NCBI RefSeq assembly: GCF_030687835.1
Contig: NZ_CP117449.1
Span: forward strand, 1,674,001 to 1,738,000
Direction of reading: 5' to 3'
From: Pseudomonas hefeiensis
GTDB taxonomy: Bacteria > Pseudomonadota > Gammaproteobacteria > Pseudomonadales > Pseudomonadaceae
Length of the DNA: 64,000 nucleotides
The position numbers and the translations under genes are program-made. Every line of letters begins with the position of its first letter. The stretch's first letter is position 1. Below, one piece after another: positions 53,087 through 62,462 of this stretch. Under the pieces are notes generated by a model. The model was not told the origin of the DNA, did not search any database, and saw nothing but the letters and a program-made list of their open reading frames with translations.

Positions 53087-54001
53087 ATGGCCGGAAGCAG
53101 TTTGCTGTTGCTGATCGACGACATCGCCACGGTACTCGACGATGTTGCATTGATGACCAAGATGGCCGCCAAGAAAACCGCCGGCGTGCTCGGCGATGAC
53201 CTGGCGCTCAATGCCCAGCAGGTGTCAGGCGTGCGTGCCGAGCGGGAAATACCGGTGGTCTGGGCGGTGGCCAAGGGGTCGTTCATCAACAAGCTGATCC
53301 TGGTGCCGTCGGCGTTGGCCATCAGCGCTTTCGTGCCCTGGCTGGTGACGCCGCTGTTGATGGTGGGGGGCGCCTACTTGTGTTTCGAAGGGTTCGAGAA
53401 ACTGGCCCACAAGTTCCTTCACAGCAAGGCGCAAGACCAGGCCGAGCATGCGCAACTGGTCGAGGCCGTGGCCAATCCGGCGGTCGATCTGGTGGCCTTC
53501 GAAAAGGACAAGATCAAAGGTGCGATACGCACCGACTTCATCCTCTCGGCGGAAATCATCGCCATCACCCTCGGCACCGTCGCTAATGCACCGCTGACCC
53601 AGCAGGTGATCGTGCTGTCGGGCATCGCCATCGTCATGACGGTTGGCGTCTATGGCCTGGTGGCCGGGATCGTCAAGCTCGATGACCTCGGGTTATGGCT
53701 GACGCAGAAGCCGGGGCAATGGGCCAAGAGCATCGGTGGTGCCATCCTGCGCGCCGCGCCCTACATGATGAAAGGCCTGTCGGTGATCGGCACGGCGGCG
53801 ATGTTCCTGGTGGGCGGCGGCATCCTGACCCATGGCGTGCCGGTGGTGCATCACTGGATCGAAGGTGTAGCGGCCAGTGCTGGCGGCGCCGGGTTCATCG
53901 TGCCGTTGCTGCTTAATGCGGTGGCCGGGATCGTGGCGGGGGCGCTGGTGTTGGCGGGTGTGATGGTAGTCGGCAAGGTCTGGAAAGCGCTGAAAAGCTG
54001 A
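53087..54001 (+). CDS. DUF808 family membrane protein (YedI-like)
   Basis: A 304-residue inner membrane protein like E. coli YedI. It starts [20 protein letters not shown], followed by [20 protein letters not shown], the diagnostic N-terminal region, then about five or six hydrophobic helices. Function unknown. GGAG lies before the ATG. It is divergent from the TetR gene with a 131-base gap, so it is a candidate target of that regulator. Confidence 0.9.
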   Translation: MAGSSLLLLIDDIATVLDDVALMTKMAAKKTAGVLGDDLALNAQQVSGVRAEREIPVVWAVAKGSFINKLILVPSALAISAFVPWLVTPLLMVGGAYLCFEGFEKLAHKFLHSKAQDQAEHAQLVEAVANPAVDLVAFEKDKIKGAIRTDFILSAEIIAITLGTVANAPLTQQVIVLSGIAIVMTVGVYGLVAGIVKLDDLGLWLTQKPGQWAKSIGGAILRAAPYMMKGLSVIGTAAMFLVGGGILTHGVPVVHHWIEGVAASAGGAGFIVPLLLNAVAGIVAGALVLAGVMVVGKVWKALKS

Positions 54002-54021
54002 AGCTGACAACACATGACAAC

Positions 54022-54111
54022 TGTGGGAGCGGGCTTGCTCGCGAAGGCGGTGTATCAGACAACACATTTGTTAGCTGATACACCGCCTTCGCGAGCAAGC
54101 CCGCTCCCACA
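54022..54111. repeat. REP pair, GGGCTTG subtype, long perfect arms
   Basis: TGTGGGAGCGGGCTTGCTCG arms extend through GCGAAGGCGGTGTATCAG. Near-copy of the 48054 element. Between convergent genes. Confidence 0.92.
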
Positions 54112-54135
54112 ATGGGTATTTGTGTTGGCCGCAGG

Positions 54136-54924
54136 TTACTCGGCAATCTGCAACTTGCGCGATTCGGTATACACGTAACGCACCTTCTCATATTCGAATG
54201 GCGAGTTCAGTTGGCCATAGCGGAAGCTGGTCTGGTGGCGCTTGTCCACGGCGCGCAGAAGCAGCAGTTCCGGGTGGTTGCCGCTGACTTCTGAAACGTT
54301 GAGGAAGTTGATCGCCGATTCAGCTGTGTAGTCCACCAGCAATCCCGAGGTGTCGCGCAGGTTCGAAGGCCCGAAGATCGGCAGTACGAAGTACGCGCCG
54401 CCGGGCACGCCATAGAACCCCAGGGTCTGGCCGAAGTCTTCGCTCTGGCGCGGCAGGCCCATGGCAGTGGCCGGGTCCCACAGGCCGGCGATGCCGACGG
54501 TGGTGTTGAGCAGCAGGCGCGCCGTGGTTTCCATCGAACGCTTGCCCTTGAATTGCAGCAGGCTGTTCATCAGGTTCGGCACGTCCCCCAGGTTATTGAA
54601 AAAGTTGCTCACCCCGGTACGCAGGAAACCTGGCGTGATGTAACGGTAGCCGTCGACGACTGGCAGGAACACCCACTGATCGAATCGATAATTGAAGTGG
54701 TAGACGCGGCGGTTCCAGGACTCCAGCGGGTCATAGACGTTCAGGGCGTTGAGGGTCGAGCGCTCGAACTCGCGCTGGTCCAACCCGGGGTTGAACTTAA
54801 GCTTGCTCAACGGTTCCTTGAAACCGTCGGAATCCACCACCACAGGCGCGTTGGCCTTGCTGTTATCGGCGTGGACCATGCCGGCACTCATTAACGCGGC
54901 GATAAGCAGGAGATATTTAGCCAC
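54136..54924 (-). CDS. MlaA/VacJ family protein without lipobox
   Basis: A 262-residue VacJ/MlaA-family protein, whose relatives are outer membrane lipoproteins removing phospholipids from the outer leaflet with the Mla system. Family motifs include DPLESWNRRVYHFNYRFDQW, FFNNLGDVPNLMNSLLQ and LNTTVGIAGLWDPA. The N-terminus MAKYLLLIAALMSAGMVHAD is a type I signal peptide; no cysteine is present for lipidation. It overlaps the upstream alpha/beta hydrolase gene by 8 bases. No other mla genes are near. Confidence 0.9.
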   Translation of the reverse strand: MAKYLLLIAALMSAGMVHADNSKANAPVVVDSDGFKEPLSKLKFNPGLDQREFERSTLNALNVYDPLESWNRRVYHFNYRFDQWVFLPVVDGYRYITPGFLRTGVSNFFNNLGDVPNLMNSLLQFKGKRSMETTARLLLNTTVGIAGLWDPATAMGLPRQSEDFGQTLGFYGVPGGAYFVLPIFGPSNLRDTSGLLVDYTAESAINFLNVSEVSGNHPELLLLRAVDKRHQTSFRYGQLNSPFEYEKVRYVYTESRKLQIAE

Positions 54925-56215
54925 GGAAGAACTCCAGCATGGCGTCGCTGTTGACGCGGTAGTTAAGGTTGCCGCAGTGGCCGCCCAATGGGTAAACCGT
55001 CAGGCGGTCGCCAAAGGTCTTGCGCAAGAAACCCAGGTCACCCGGGCCGAGGATGACGTCGTCGGCGTTGTGCATGATGGCAATCTTCGGGCTGTCGTGC
55101 AGGTAATCCTTGAGCGCATAAAGGCTGACCTGATCGATCAGTTGCAACAGGCTGCCGCCGTCGGTGCGCGCGCGCCACATCGGAATTACCTGCTCGGTGA
55201 GGTAACAGTCGAAATCGCATTGCAACGCGCGCTTGAGGAACGGCGTCAGGCTGGTGCTTTCGGTGATTGGGAATTTGGGTGGGATGATCAGGCCGCGACG
55301 GTTGATCAGGTCCGAAGTGAATGCAATGTCGGCCGCCGAGAAGCGGAACGAGGTGCCGATCAGCATCGCCATCTGCTCGTTGGTCAGGTGTTGCTTGGAC
55401 TGCTGGAAGTCATAGAGCAGGGCATCGTTGAGATCGATGTAGCCTTTTTGCTGGAAGTAGCGGGTCAGCTTGTTGAGCACCAGCTCATAAAAAGTGGTGG
55501 TGTTGTTGATGCCCTTGACCTCGGTCTGGACCAGCTTGTCCAGGTTGGTGATCGAGGTGTAGAGGTTTACCGGTGGGTTGAGCAACAGCACTTTCTTGAA
55601 ATTGAAGCTGCGTCGGGTTTCGTCCAGATGGGCGACGAAGGCCGCGTCCAGGGCGCCGAGGCTATAGCCGGTGAGGTAATACTCGGTCACGGGCAATTTG
55701 GGGTTTTGCGCCCGCACGGCCTGCATCACCCGGTACATGTCTTCGGCGTCTTCCTTGGTGATGCCGGGTGTAGCGAAGCGCGAAGCGGCACTCATGAAGT
55801 CGAAGCTGGTGGGCGAGGACAACTGCACCACGTGGTAGCCGGCCTTGTAGTAGAGGCGCTTGAGGTATTCGTTGAGGGTACTGTCGTAGCGCGCGCCGGT
55901 GCCGGCGATCAGGAAGATCAGCGGCGCGGGCTTGTCCTGGGTCGCCATGCGGTAGGTGAGGCTTTTCACCGGCCAGAAGTTGTCCGGCAGGATGAACTCG
56001 CGTTCCGGGCGCAGGGTCAGGCTGTGGTCCGCCTGGTCGATATCTTCGATCGGGGGCAGCTCCGGGCGCAGGTCCGGTGGCGTGGTGGCGATAGTCGCCT
56101 CGAACGGGTTGGTCAAAGGGTAGCCATAGCTGGCGGCATCGATGTCCACCGCCAGCGCGGACGCACTCAGAATAAGGCCGCCGGCGAGGGCAGCGAAGCG
56201 CAAGGAATGGAGCAT
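54917..56215 (-). CDS. Exported alpha/beta hydrolase coupled to the MlaA-like gene
   Basis: A 432-residue exported protein. A signal peptide (ALAGGLILSASALA) is followed by an alpha/beta hydrolase core: oxyanion region LIFLIAGTGARYD, nucleophile serine in LTGYSLGALDAAF, acid likely in HNADDVILGPGD and histidine in LGGHCGNLNYR. I recall such genes being annotated as serine/threonine kinases, but no kinase motif is seen. The 8-base overlap with the MlaA-like gene implies joint function, perhaps a lipase or esterase in envelope lipid handling; this is inference. Confidence 0.82.
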   Translation of the reverse strand: MLHSLRFAALAGGLILSASALAVDIDAASYGYPLTNPFEATIATTPPDLRPELPPIEDIDQADHSLTLRPEREFILPDNFWPVKSLTYRMATQDKPAPLIFLIAGTGARYDSTLNEYLKRLYYKAGYHVVQLSSPTSFDFMSAASRFATPGITKEDAEDMYRVMQAVRAQNPKLPVTEYYLTGYSLGALDAAFVAHLDETRRSFNFKKVLLLNPPVNLYTSITNLDKLVQTEVKGINNTTTFYELVLNKLTRYFQQKGYIDLNDALLYDFQQSKQHLTNEQMAMLIGTSFRFSAADIAFTSDLINRRGLIIPPKFPITESTSLTPFLKRALQCDFDCYLTEQVIPMWRARTDGGSLLQLIDQVSLYALKDYLHDSPKIAIMHNADDVILGPGDLGFLRKTFGDRLTVYPLGGHCGNLNYRVNSDAMLEFFRG

Positions 56216-56644
56216 GACTGGATCCCTTAGAGGAAGATGCCGATTGAAGTTCGCAGGCTATGACCGCCGAAGTGAAGCCAAGTGCCATGATCGACGCAAA
56301 AGAGGCACAAACGGGGCGCGATAGTAGCGCGAAGATACACGTTCACGCGTGGTAGCGGCTAGTTATCTGGCGGTTTGCCGGATTCTGCCATGACCGGCAA
56401 GACGGCATTTTTGTTGGCCCAAATGCCTGAGGCAGGTAGCTGGCGTTCTGATGTCGTTTCTCGTTGCCTCAACGTCGCAGGCAGAGCAGGTTCCAGATCG
56501 GCGCAGGTTGATGATCAACGAGTCAGTACTCCACTGACGTTCGGACCGGTTTTGCAGGCGAGCGTGATGGGGGCGCTGTGCACCATAACAATACGTTGAC
56601 GCCGCTCGGCATCCGTCGGGCGCAGCACTTTCGGGGAAGTAACG
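56216..56644. other. Divergent intergenic region
   Basis: About 430 bases between the hydrolase and the betaine-type binding protein gene. No convincing gene, and short open frames lack a ribosome site. It should hold promoters for both directions; I see no clear operator. Confidence 0.5.
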
Positions 56645-57499
56645 ATGAGAATGCGACGACTCTTGGGCGCAGGTGCCGCACTGGTACTGGCGATCAGTTC
56701 CACATTGGCCAGCGCCGAAACCAAAACCCTGAGCATCGGTTATGTCGACGGCTGGTCCGACAGCGTCGCGACCACCCATGTGGCGGCCGAAGTCATCAAG
56801 CAGAAACTGGGCTATGACGTGAAGCTGCAAGCGGTCGCGACCGGGATCATGTGGCAGGGCGTGGCCACCGGCAAGCTTGACGCGATGCTCTCGGCCTGGC
56901 TGCCGGTGACCCATGGCGACTACTGGACCAAGAACAAGGATCAGGTGGTCGACTACGGTCCGAACTTCAAGGACGCAAAAATCGGCCTGATCGTGCCGGA
57001 GTACGTCAAGGCCCAGTCCGTGGCTGACCTCAAGACCGATGACAGCTTCAAGAACCGCATTGTCGGTATCGACGCCGGTTCAGGTGTCATGATCAAGACC
57101 GAACAGGCCATCAAGGATTACGACCTGACCGGGTATCAACTCAAGGCCAGTTCCGGCGCCGGCATGATTGCCGAGCTGACCCGTGCCGAGAAGAAAAAAG
57201 AATCCATTGCTGTCACCGGTTGGGTGCCGCACTGGATGTTCGCCAAGTGGAAACTGCGCTTCCTGGAAGACCCAAAAGGCGTCTACGGCGCAGCTGAAAC
57301 CGTAAACAGCATCGGCAGCAAGGAGTTGGCCGCCAAGGCACCGGAAGTGGTCGCGTTCCTGAAGAAGTTCCAGTGGAATTCGAAAGACGAGATCGGTGAG
57401 GTCATGCTGGCGATTCAGGAAGGCGCCAAGCCGGACGCCGCTGCCAAGGATTGGGTTGCCAAGCACCCGGATCGTGTGAAGGAGTGGACCGGCAAGTAA
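56645..57499 (+). CDS. Glycine betaine-type ABC substrate-binding protein
   Basis: A 284-residue periplasmic binding protein of the OpuAC/ProX family for quaternary ammonium compounds (betaine, choline, carnitine). Signal peptide residues 1-24 end in ASA before ETKTLSIGYVDGWSD. Tryptophans in GIMWQGV, SAWLPVTHGDYW and TGWVPHWMFAKW fit an aromatic cage. No permease or ATPase genes are adjacent, so it probably works with a transporter encoded elsewhere, as CbcX, CaiX and BetX do in P. aeruginosa. GGGGAAG precedes the ATG. A terminator follows. Confidence 0.9.
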   Translation: MRMRRLLGAGAALVLAISSTLASAETKTLSIGYVDGWSDSVATTHVAAEVIKQKLGYDVKLQAVATGIMWQGVATGKLDAMLSAWLPVTHGDYWTKNKDQVVDYGPNFKDAKIGLIVPEYVKAQSVADLKTDDSFKNRIVGIDAGSGVMIKTEQAIKDYDLTGYQLKASSGAGMIAELTRAEKKKESIAVTGWVPHWMFAKWKLRFLEDPKGVYGAAETVNSIGSKELAAKAPEVVAFLKKFQWNSKDEIGEVMLAIQEGAKPDAAAKDWVAKHPDRVKEWTGK

Positions 57500-57523
57500 T
57501 TCGCCTGGTTTAACGCTCTCGAA

Positions 57524-57555
57524 AACCGCATGACTTGGCGTCATGCGGTTTTTTT
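57524..57555 (+). terminator. Rho-independent terminator after the betaine-type binding protein gene
   Basis: AACCGCATGAC and GTCATGCGGTT, an 11-base perfect stem with a 5-base loop, followed by a T run. Confidence 0.92.
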
Positions 57556-57587
57556 GTGCCTGCGGATCTTAGCCTTGCGCAAATCCC

Positions 57588-57676
57588 TGTGGGAGCGGGC
57601 TTGCTCGCGAAGGCGATCTGTCTGTTGGCAACTCATAGACTGGCACACCGCATTCGCGAGCAAGCCCGCTCCCACA
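57588..57676. repeat. REP pair, GGGCTTG subtype
   Basis: TGTGGGAGCGGGCTTGCTCG arms with about 40 bases between. With the preceding terminator it fills most of the 311-base gap before yjcH. Confidence 0.92.
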
Positions 57677-57803
57677 AGGGAAATATGAAGGTTTGCGGGG
57701 GCAATCGATAAACGTCATGTCGTTCTAATACTAAGGTCGTCTGGAACCTGGCCTTCAGCCGCATAGAGTAGCGCTGTTGCAATTAAATCTGTGCTGCGAG
57801 GAT

Positions 57804-57811
57804 AAAAACAA
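57804..57811 (+). promoter_or_regulatory. Hfq/Crc-type A-rich motif at yjcH
   Basis: AAAAACAA fits AAnAAnAA, lies directly after the ribosome site GAGGA and ends in the first base of the ATG. Confidence 0.45.
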
Positions 57812-58122
57812 TGAACGACAGCATTTACCTCTCGATTCAAAACAGCCCGCGTTTCAAGGAGCTGGTGAGAAAAAGAGAAAAGTTCGCCTGGATTCTCTCG
57901 GCGATCATGCTTGGGTTGTATTCAGGCTTCATTCTTCTGATTGCCTACGGGCCGCATATTCTCGGGGCCAAGATTTCGCCCGAGTCCACCATTACCTGGG
58001 GTATCCCCATAGGTGTCGGTCTGATTGTCTCGGCCTTCATCCTGACCGGTATCTACGTGCGACGCGCCAACGGTGAGTTCGACGATCTGAACAATGCGAT
58101 TCTCAAGGAGGCTCAGCAATGA
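57811..58122 (+). CDS. yjcH: DUF485 membrane protein YjcH
   Basis: A 103-residue inner membrane protein with two helices (about 30-50 and 65-88), always found with acetate symporter genes. The pattern [19 protein letters not shown] is the DUF485 signature. It overlaps actP by 4 bases, so the two are translated together. It probably assists ActP; its precise role is not known. No acs gene is adjacent here, unlike E. coli. Confidence 0.93.
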   Translation: MNDSIYLSIQNSPRFKELVRKREKFAWILSAIMLGLYSGFILLIAYGPHILGAKISPESTITWGIPIGVGLIVSAFILTGIYVRRANGEFDDLNNAILKEAQQ

Positions 58123-59777
58123 TCCGGCGTCTAATGGCTCTGTTGAGCATCGCAGCGTTCGCACCGGGCGCCTGGGCGGCTGAAGCCCTGACCGGTGCCG
58201 TGCAGAAACAACCGCTTAACGTCGCGGCCATCCTGATGTTCGTGGCCTTCGTCGGCGCGACTTTATATATCACTTACTGGGCGTCCAAGAAAAACAACTC
58301 GGCGGCCGACTACTATGCGGCCGGCGGCAAGATCACCGGCTTCCAGAACGGCCTGGCAATCGCGGGCGACTACATGTCGGCGGCGTCCTTCCTGGGGATT
58401 TCCGCGCTGGTGTTTTCCTCCGGCTACGACGGCCTGATCTACTCCATCGGCTTCTTGGTCGGCTGGCCGATCATTCTGTTCCTGATCGCCGAGCGCCTGC
58501 GTAACCTGGGTAAATATACTTTTGCCGACGTGGCGTCCTACCGCCTGGGGCAAACCCAGATCCGCACCTTATCCGCCAGCGGCTCGCTGGTAGTGGTTGC
58601 GTTCTACCTGATCGCGCAGATGGTCGGTGCCGGCAAGCTGATCCAGCTGCTGTTTGGCCTGGACTATCACGTCGCGGTGATTCTGGTCGGTATCCTGATG
58701 TGCCTCTACGTACTGTTCGGTGGCATGCTGGCCACTACCTGGGTGCAGATCATCAAGGCGGTGCTGTTGCTGTCGGGTGCGTCCTTCATGGCACTGATGG
58801 TCATGAAGCACGTCAACTTCGACTTCAATATGCTGTTCTCCGAGGCGGTCAAGGTTCACGCCAAGGGTGAAGCGATCATGAGCCCTGGTGGCCTGGTCAA
58901 GGATCCGGTCTCGGCGTTCTCCCTGGGTCTGGCGCTGATGTTCGGTACCGCTGGCCTGCCACACATTCTGATGCGCTTCTTCACCGTGAGTGACGCCAAG
59001 GAAGCTCGCAAGAGCGTGCTGTATGCCACTGGCTTCATCGGTTACTTCTACATCCTGACCTTCATCATCGGCTTCGGCGCGATCCTGCTGGTCAGCACCA
59101 ACCCGGCCTTCAAGGACGCAGCAGGTGCCTTGCTCGGTGGCAACAACATGGCAGCGGTGCATCTGGCCAACGCCGTGGGCGGTAGCATCTTCCTGGGCTT
59201 CATCTCGGCCGTAGCTTTTGCCACCATCCTGGCGGTAGTGGCGGGTCTGACCCTGGCCGGTGCCTCGGCGGTGTCCCATGACCTGTATGCCAGTGTCGTC
59301 AAGAAAGGCAAGGCCAACGAGAAGGATGAGATCCGCGTGTCGAAGATCACCACCATCGCCCTGGCGGTGCTGGCGATCGGCCTGGGCATCCTGTTCGAGA
59401 AGCAGAACATCGCGTTCATGGTGGGCCTGGCGTTCTCCATCGCGGCAAGCTGCAACTTCCCGGTACTGCTGCTCTCGATGTACTGGAAGAAACTGACCAC
59501 CCGTGGCGCCATGATCGGCGGTTGGCTGGGCCTGATCAGCGCAGTGGGCCTGATGGTGCTCGGTCCGACCATCTGGGTGCAGATCCTGGGTCACGAGAAG
59601 GCGATCTTCCCGTATGAATACCCTGCGCTGTTCTCGATGGCCATTGCCTTCGTCGGCATCTGGTTCTTCTCCGTCACCGACAAGTCGGCTGAAGGCGTGA
59701 ACGAGCGGGCGCTGTTCTTCCCGCAGTTCGTGCGTTCGCAGACGGGTCTGGGGGCGAGTGGGGCGGTTAGCCACTAA
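58119..59777 (+). CDS. actP: Cation/acetate symporter ActP
   Basis: A 552-residue sodium:solute symporter family protein with about 13 to 14 helices and an N-terminal cleavable leader ([18 protein letters not shown]). Signatures are [31 protein letters not shown] and [15 protein letters not shown]. It imports acetate and related short acids, feeding the citrate cycle genes downstream. It is followed by a terminator at 59828. Confidence 0.95.
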   Translation: MIRRLMALLSIAAFAPGAWAAEALTGAVQKQPLNVAAILMFVAFVGATLYITYWASKKNNSAADYYAAGGKITGFQNGLAIAGDYMSAASFLGISALVFSSGYDGLIYSIGFLVGWPIILFLIAERLRNLGKYTFADVASYRLGQTQIRTLSASGSLVVVAFYLIAQMVGAGKLIQLLFGLDYHVAVILVGILMCLYVLFGGMLATTWVQIIKAVLLLSGASFMALMVMKHVNFDFNMLFSEAVKVHAKGEAIMSPGGLVKDPVSAFSLGLALMFGTAGLPHILMRFFTVSDAKEARKSVLYATGFIGYFYILTFIIGFGAILLVSTNPAFKDAAGALLGGNNMAAVHLANAVGGSIFLGFISAVAFATILAVVAGLTLAGASAVSHDLYASVVKKGKANEKDEIRVSKITTIALAVLAIGLGILFEKQNIAFMVGLAFSIAASCNFPVLLLSMYWKKLTTRGAMIGGWLGLISAVGLMVLGPTIWVQILGHEKAIFPYEYPALFSMAIAFVGIWFFSVTDKSAEGVNERALFFPQFVRSQTGLGASGAVSH

Positions 59778-59827
59778 CCGCAACTGCAAGGCGAAAGCTT
59801 CAAGTTAAAGTGTTGTGTTTGAAGAAG

Positions 59828-59858
59828 TACCCCGGTCGAGAGGCTGGGGTATTTTTTT
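59828..59858 (+). terminator. Rho-independent terminator after actP
   Basis: TACCCCGG pairs with CTGGGGTA (one G-T pair), loop in between, then seven T residues. Confidence 0.85.
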
Positions 59859-59894
59859 GTGTTGGGTTTAAGGGGCGGCAGGCCTGCCGCCCAA

Positions 59895-59956
59895 TCGCGA
59901 GCAGGCTCGCTCCCACATTGAAATGCATTCCCCTGTGGGAGCGAGCCTGCTCGCGA
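59895..59956. repeat. REP pair, GAGCCTG subtype, short spacer
   Basis: TCGCGAGCAGGCTCGCTCCC and complement with TCGCGA ends outside, only about 16 bases between. Between convergent actP and gltA. Confidence 0.9.
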
Positions 59957-59995
59957 TGGCGTCGGACCGGGCGAAGACGATGGGGAGACACAAAC

Positions 59996-60035
59996 AAAAC
60001 GGCCCCCGCTCTCATATAAGAAGCGGGGGCCGTTT
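59996..60035 (-). terminator. Rho-independent terminator after gltA
   Basis: A 14-base perfect stem, AAACGGCCCCCGCT and complement (59997-60010 and 60022-60035), followed on the minus strand by GTTTTGTTTG. Confidence 0.9.
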
Positions 60036-60068
60036 CGGTGCAGCTTGGTACCTATCGCAAGGCAGGTC

Positions 60069-61358
60069 TTACTTGCGGTCTTCCAGCTGGGTGATGTCAC
60101 GCGACTCGTAGCCGGTGTACAACTGGCGCGGGCGGCCGATCTTGTACGGGCTGGAGAGCATTTCTTTCCAGTGGGAGATCCAGCCCACGGTCCGCGCCAG
60201 GGCGAAGATCACGGTGAACATGCTGGTTGGAATGCCGATCGCCTTGAGGATGATCCCCGAGTAGAAGTCGACGTTCGGGTACAGCGAGCGCTCGATGAAG
60301 TATGGGTCGGTGAGGGCGATCTCTTCCAGGCGCATGGCCAGTTCGAGTTGCGGATCGTTCTTGATCCCCAGTTCCTTGAGCACTTCGTCGCAGGTCTGCT
60401 TCATGACGGTGGCGCGCGGGTCGCGGTTCTTGTAGACCCGGTGACCGAAGCCCATCAGCTTGAACGGATCGTTCTTGTCTTTGGCCTTGGCGATGAACTT
60501 GTCGATGTTCGAGACATCGCCGATTTCATCGAGCATGGTCAGTACCGCTTCGTTGGCACCGCCGTGGGCCGGGCCCCAGAGTGCTGCGATACCGGCGGCG
60601 ATACAGGCGAACGGGTTGGCACCCGAGGAGCCTGCCAGGCGCACGGTGGACGTGGAGGCGTTCTGCTCGTGGTCGGCGTGGAGGATGAAGATCCGGTCCA
60701 TGGCCTTGGCGAGCACCGGGCTGATCGGTTTGATCTCGCACGGGGTGTTGAACATCATATGCAGGAAGTTTTCTGCATAAGTCAGGTCATTGCGTGGGTA
60801 CATCATGGGCTGGCCCATGGAGTACTTGTAGACCATGGCTGCCAGGGTCGGCATCTTCGCCACCAGGCGAATCGCGGAGATTTCGCGATGCTGGGGGTTA
60901 TTGATGTCCAGGGAGTCGTGGTAGAAGGCCGAGAGGGCGCCGACAACGCCGCACATGACGGCCATCGGGTGGGCATCGCGACGGAAGCCGTTGAAGAAGG
61001 TCTTCAACTGTTCGTGAACCATGGTGTGGTTCTTCACGGTGCTGACGAACTGGGCCTTTTGCTCTGCGGTTGGCAGCTCGCCGTTGAGCAGCAGGTAGCA
61101 GGTTTCCAGGTAGTCCGATTTTTCAGCCAGTTGTTCGATCGGGTAGCCGCGGTGCAGCAGGATGCCGTTGTCGCCGTCGATATAGGTGATCTTCGACTCG
61201 CACGAAGCGGTCGACATGAAACCCGGGTCAAAGGTGAAACGGCCCGTGGCCGTCAGGCCCCGTACGTCGATTACATCGGGACCAACGGTGCCGGTTAAAA
61301 TGGGCAGCTCGACGGGGGCTGCGCCCTCGATGATCAACTGCGCTTTTTTGTCAGCCAT
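60069..61358 (-). CDS. gltA: Citrate synthase
   Basis: A 429-residue type II (hexameric, NADH-sensitive) citrate synthase. Key segments: the first catalytic histidine in [10 protein letters not shown] to [19 protein letters not shown], the second in [13 protein letters not shown], and the aspartate in [16 protein letters not shown]. It condenses acetyl-CoA and oxaloacetate. A near-consensus promoter lies 59 bases upstream. It is divergent from sdhC, the standard Pseudomonas arrangement. Confidence 0.97.
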   Translation of the reverse strand: MADKKAQLIIEGAAPVELPILTGTVGPDVIDVRGLTATGRFTFDPGFMSTASCESKITYIDGDNGILLHRGYPIEQLAEKSDYLETCYLLLNGELPTAEQKAQFVSTVKNHTMVHEQLKTFFNGFRRDAHPMAVMCGVVGALSAFYHDSLDINNPQHREISAIRLVAKMPTLAAMVYKYSMGQPMMYPRNDLTYAENFLHMMFNTPCEIKPISPVLAKAMDRIFILHADHEQNASTSTVRLAGSSGANPFACIAAGIAALWGPAHGGANEAVLTMLDEIGDVSNIDKFIAKAKDKNDPFKLMGFGHRVYKNRDPRATVMKQTCDEVLKELGIKNDPQLELAMRLEEIALTDPYFIERSLYPNVDFYSGIILKAIGIPTSMFTVIFALARTVGWISHWKEMLSSPYKIGRPRQLYTGYESRDITQLEDRK

Positions 61359-61416
61359 GTGGCCTCCTATTAATGCTTGGAATCATCAGACAGACCCCCC
61401 ACGCAGGGCCCGCACC

Positions 61417-61444
61417 ACTATAGTGAGATAAATTCGAATGTCAA
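61417..61444 (-). promoter_or_regulatory. Sigma70-type promoter for gltA
   Basis: On the minus strand TTGACA (61444-61439) and TATAGT (61422-61417) with a 16-base spacer; -35 is perfect. Confidence 0.8.
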
Positions 61445-61558
61445 TTTGCCTAAAGTCTTGCTCCAGAAGGCTTTAACCGGACTTTTTCCGCGAAATTGCC
61501 TGCCGTTTACGCCTTTTGCTTCATATGTGCAATGCGCTATTAGGGGAAGGTGAACGCG

Positions 61559-61587
61559 TTGTCATTAGTAGCCTAACTGTCTATACT
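61559..61587 (+). promoter_or_regulatory. Sigma70-type promoter for sdhCDA
   Basis: TTGTCA (61559-61564), 17 bases, TATACT (61582-61587). The expected leader before sdhC is about 130 bases and holds no visible gene. Confidence 0.75.
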
Positions 61588-61722
61588 CGGCCACCGACCG
61601 CCAGGGGCTTTTGGGCCTGCTTTCTTGGGGGTCGTCACTCCCTGGGTGGTGAGTACCTGACCAGTGCGCGCCCCAACAACTTTGCCCTGATTGTTAGGGG
61701 CTCTTCAGTGTGAAAAAAAGCC

Positions 61723-62097
61723 GTGAAAAGCCAACGACCTGTAAACCTAGACCTAAGGACCATCAAACTCCCAGTCACTGCTTACACGTCCATTCTTCAC
61801 CGTATCTCCGGTGTCATTCTCTTCGTCAGCCTGGCCATCATGCTTTATGCATTGGACAAGTCGCTCGACTCGGAAGAAGGCTTCGGTCAGGTGAAAGCGT
61901 GTCTGACCAGTCCGCTAGCCAAGCTAGTGATTTGGGGCATCCTGTCCGCCTTGCTGTATCACCTGGTTGCCGGTGTGCGCCACTTGATCATGGACATGGG
62001 CATCGGTGAGACGCTGGAAGGCGGCAAGCTGGGCTCGAAAATCGTTATCGCCGTTTCCGTGGTGGTAATCGTTCTGGCAGGAGTCTGGATATGGTAA
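61723..62097 (+). CDS. sdhC: Succinate dehydrogenase cytochrome b556 subunit
   Basis: A 124-residue membrane anchor with three helices that binds haem b and ubiquinone. The N-terminal RPVNLDLRTIKLPVTAYTSI and SILHRISGVILF, and the later YHLVAGVRHLIMD with the haem-ligand histidine, are typical. GTG 61723 is the likely start; the ribosome site is weak. It overlaps sdhD by 7 bases. Confidence 0.95.
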   Translation: MKSQRPVNLDLRTIKLPVTAYTSILHRISGVILFVSLAIMLYALDKSLDSEEGFGQVKACLTSPLAKLVIWGILSALLYHLVAGVRHLIMDMGIGETLEGGKLGSKIVIAVSVVVIVLAGVWIW

Positions 62098-62459
62098 CCA
62101 ACGTCACGAACCTTTCCCGTTCGGGCCTCTATGACTGGATGGCGCAGCGTGTGTCTGCGGTCGTTCTCGCGGCTTACTTCATTTTCCTGATCGGATATGT
62201 CGTAGCAAACCCAGGCCTTGGCTATGCCCAATGGCATGAACTGTTCGCAAACAACTGGATGCGTATCTTCAGTCTGCTGTCGCTTGTCGCGCTGGGCGCT
62301 CACGCCTGGGTCGGCATGTGGACCATCGCGACCGACTACCTGACGCCGATGGCGTTCGGCAAGTCGGCGACTGCCGTACGTTTCCTCTTCCAGGCAGTAT
62401 GCGGCGTCGCGATGTTTGCGTACTTCGTCTGGGGTGTGCAGATTCTTTGGGGTATCTGA
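62091..62459 (+). CDS. sdhD: Succinate dehydrogenase hydrophobic anchor subunit
   Basis: A 122-residue three-helix membrane anchor that with SdhC binds haem and quinone. GLYDWMAQRVSAVVLAAYF is the N-terminal signature and LGAHAWVGMWTIATDYL carries the conserved histidine and aspartate/tyrosine region. It overlaps sdhC by 7 bases and ends 3 bases before sdhA. Confidence 0.95.
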   Translation: MVTNVTNLSRSGLYDWMAQRVSAVVLAAYFIFLIGYVVANPGLGYAQWHELFANNWMRIFSLLSLVALGAHAWVGMWTIATDYLTPMAFGKSATAVRFLFQAVCGVAMFAYFVWGVQILWGI

Positions 62460-62462
62460 TTC

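Noticed and set aside
54136-54924. Frameshift hiding a lipoprotein signal in the MlaA-like gene
   Set aside because: The present signal peptide is complete and in frame, and the overlap with the upstream gene leaves no room for another N-terminus; the absence of cysteine looks genuine.
54749-56230. Plus-strand frame of 493 codons opposite the alpha/beta hydrolase
   Set aside because: No ribosome site or motif; the minus-strand protein has a signal peptide and catalytic triad.
1632-59956. Could the many spaced inverted repeats be a CRISPR array?
   Set aside because: They are scattered single pairs between genes, palindromic, with irregular distances and no cas genes; they fit REP elements.
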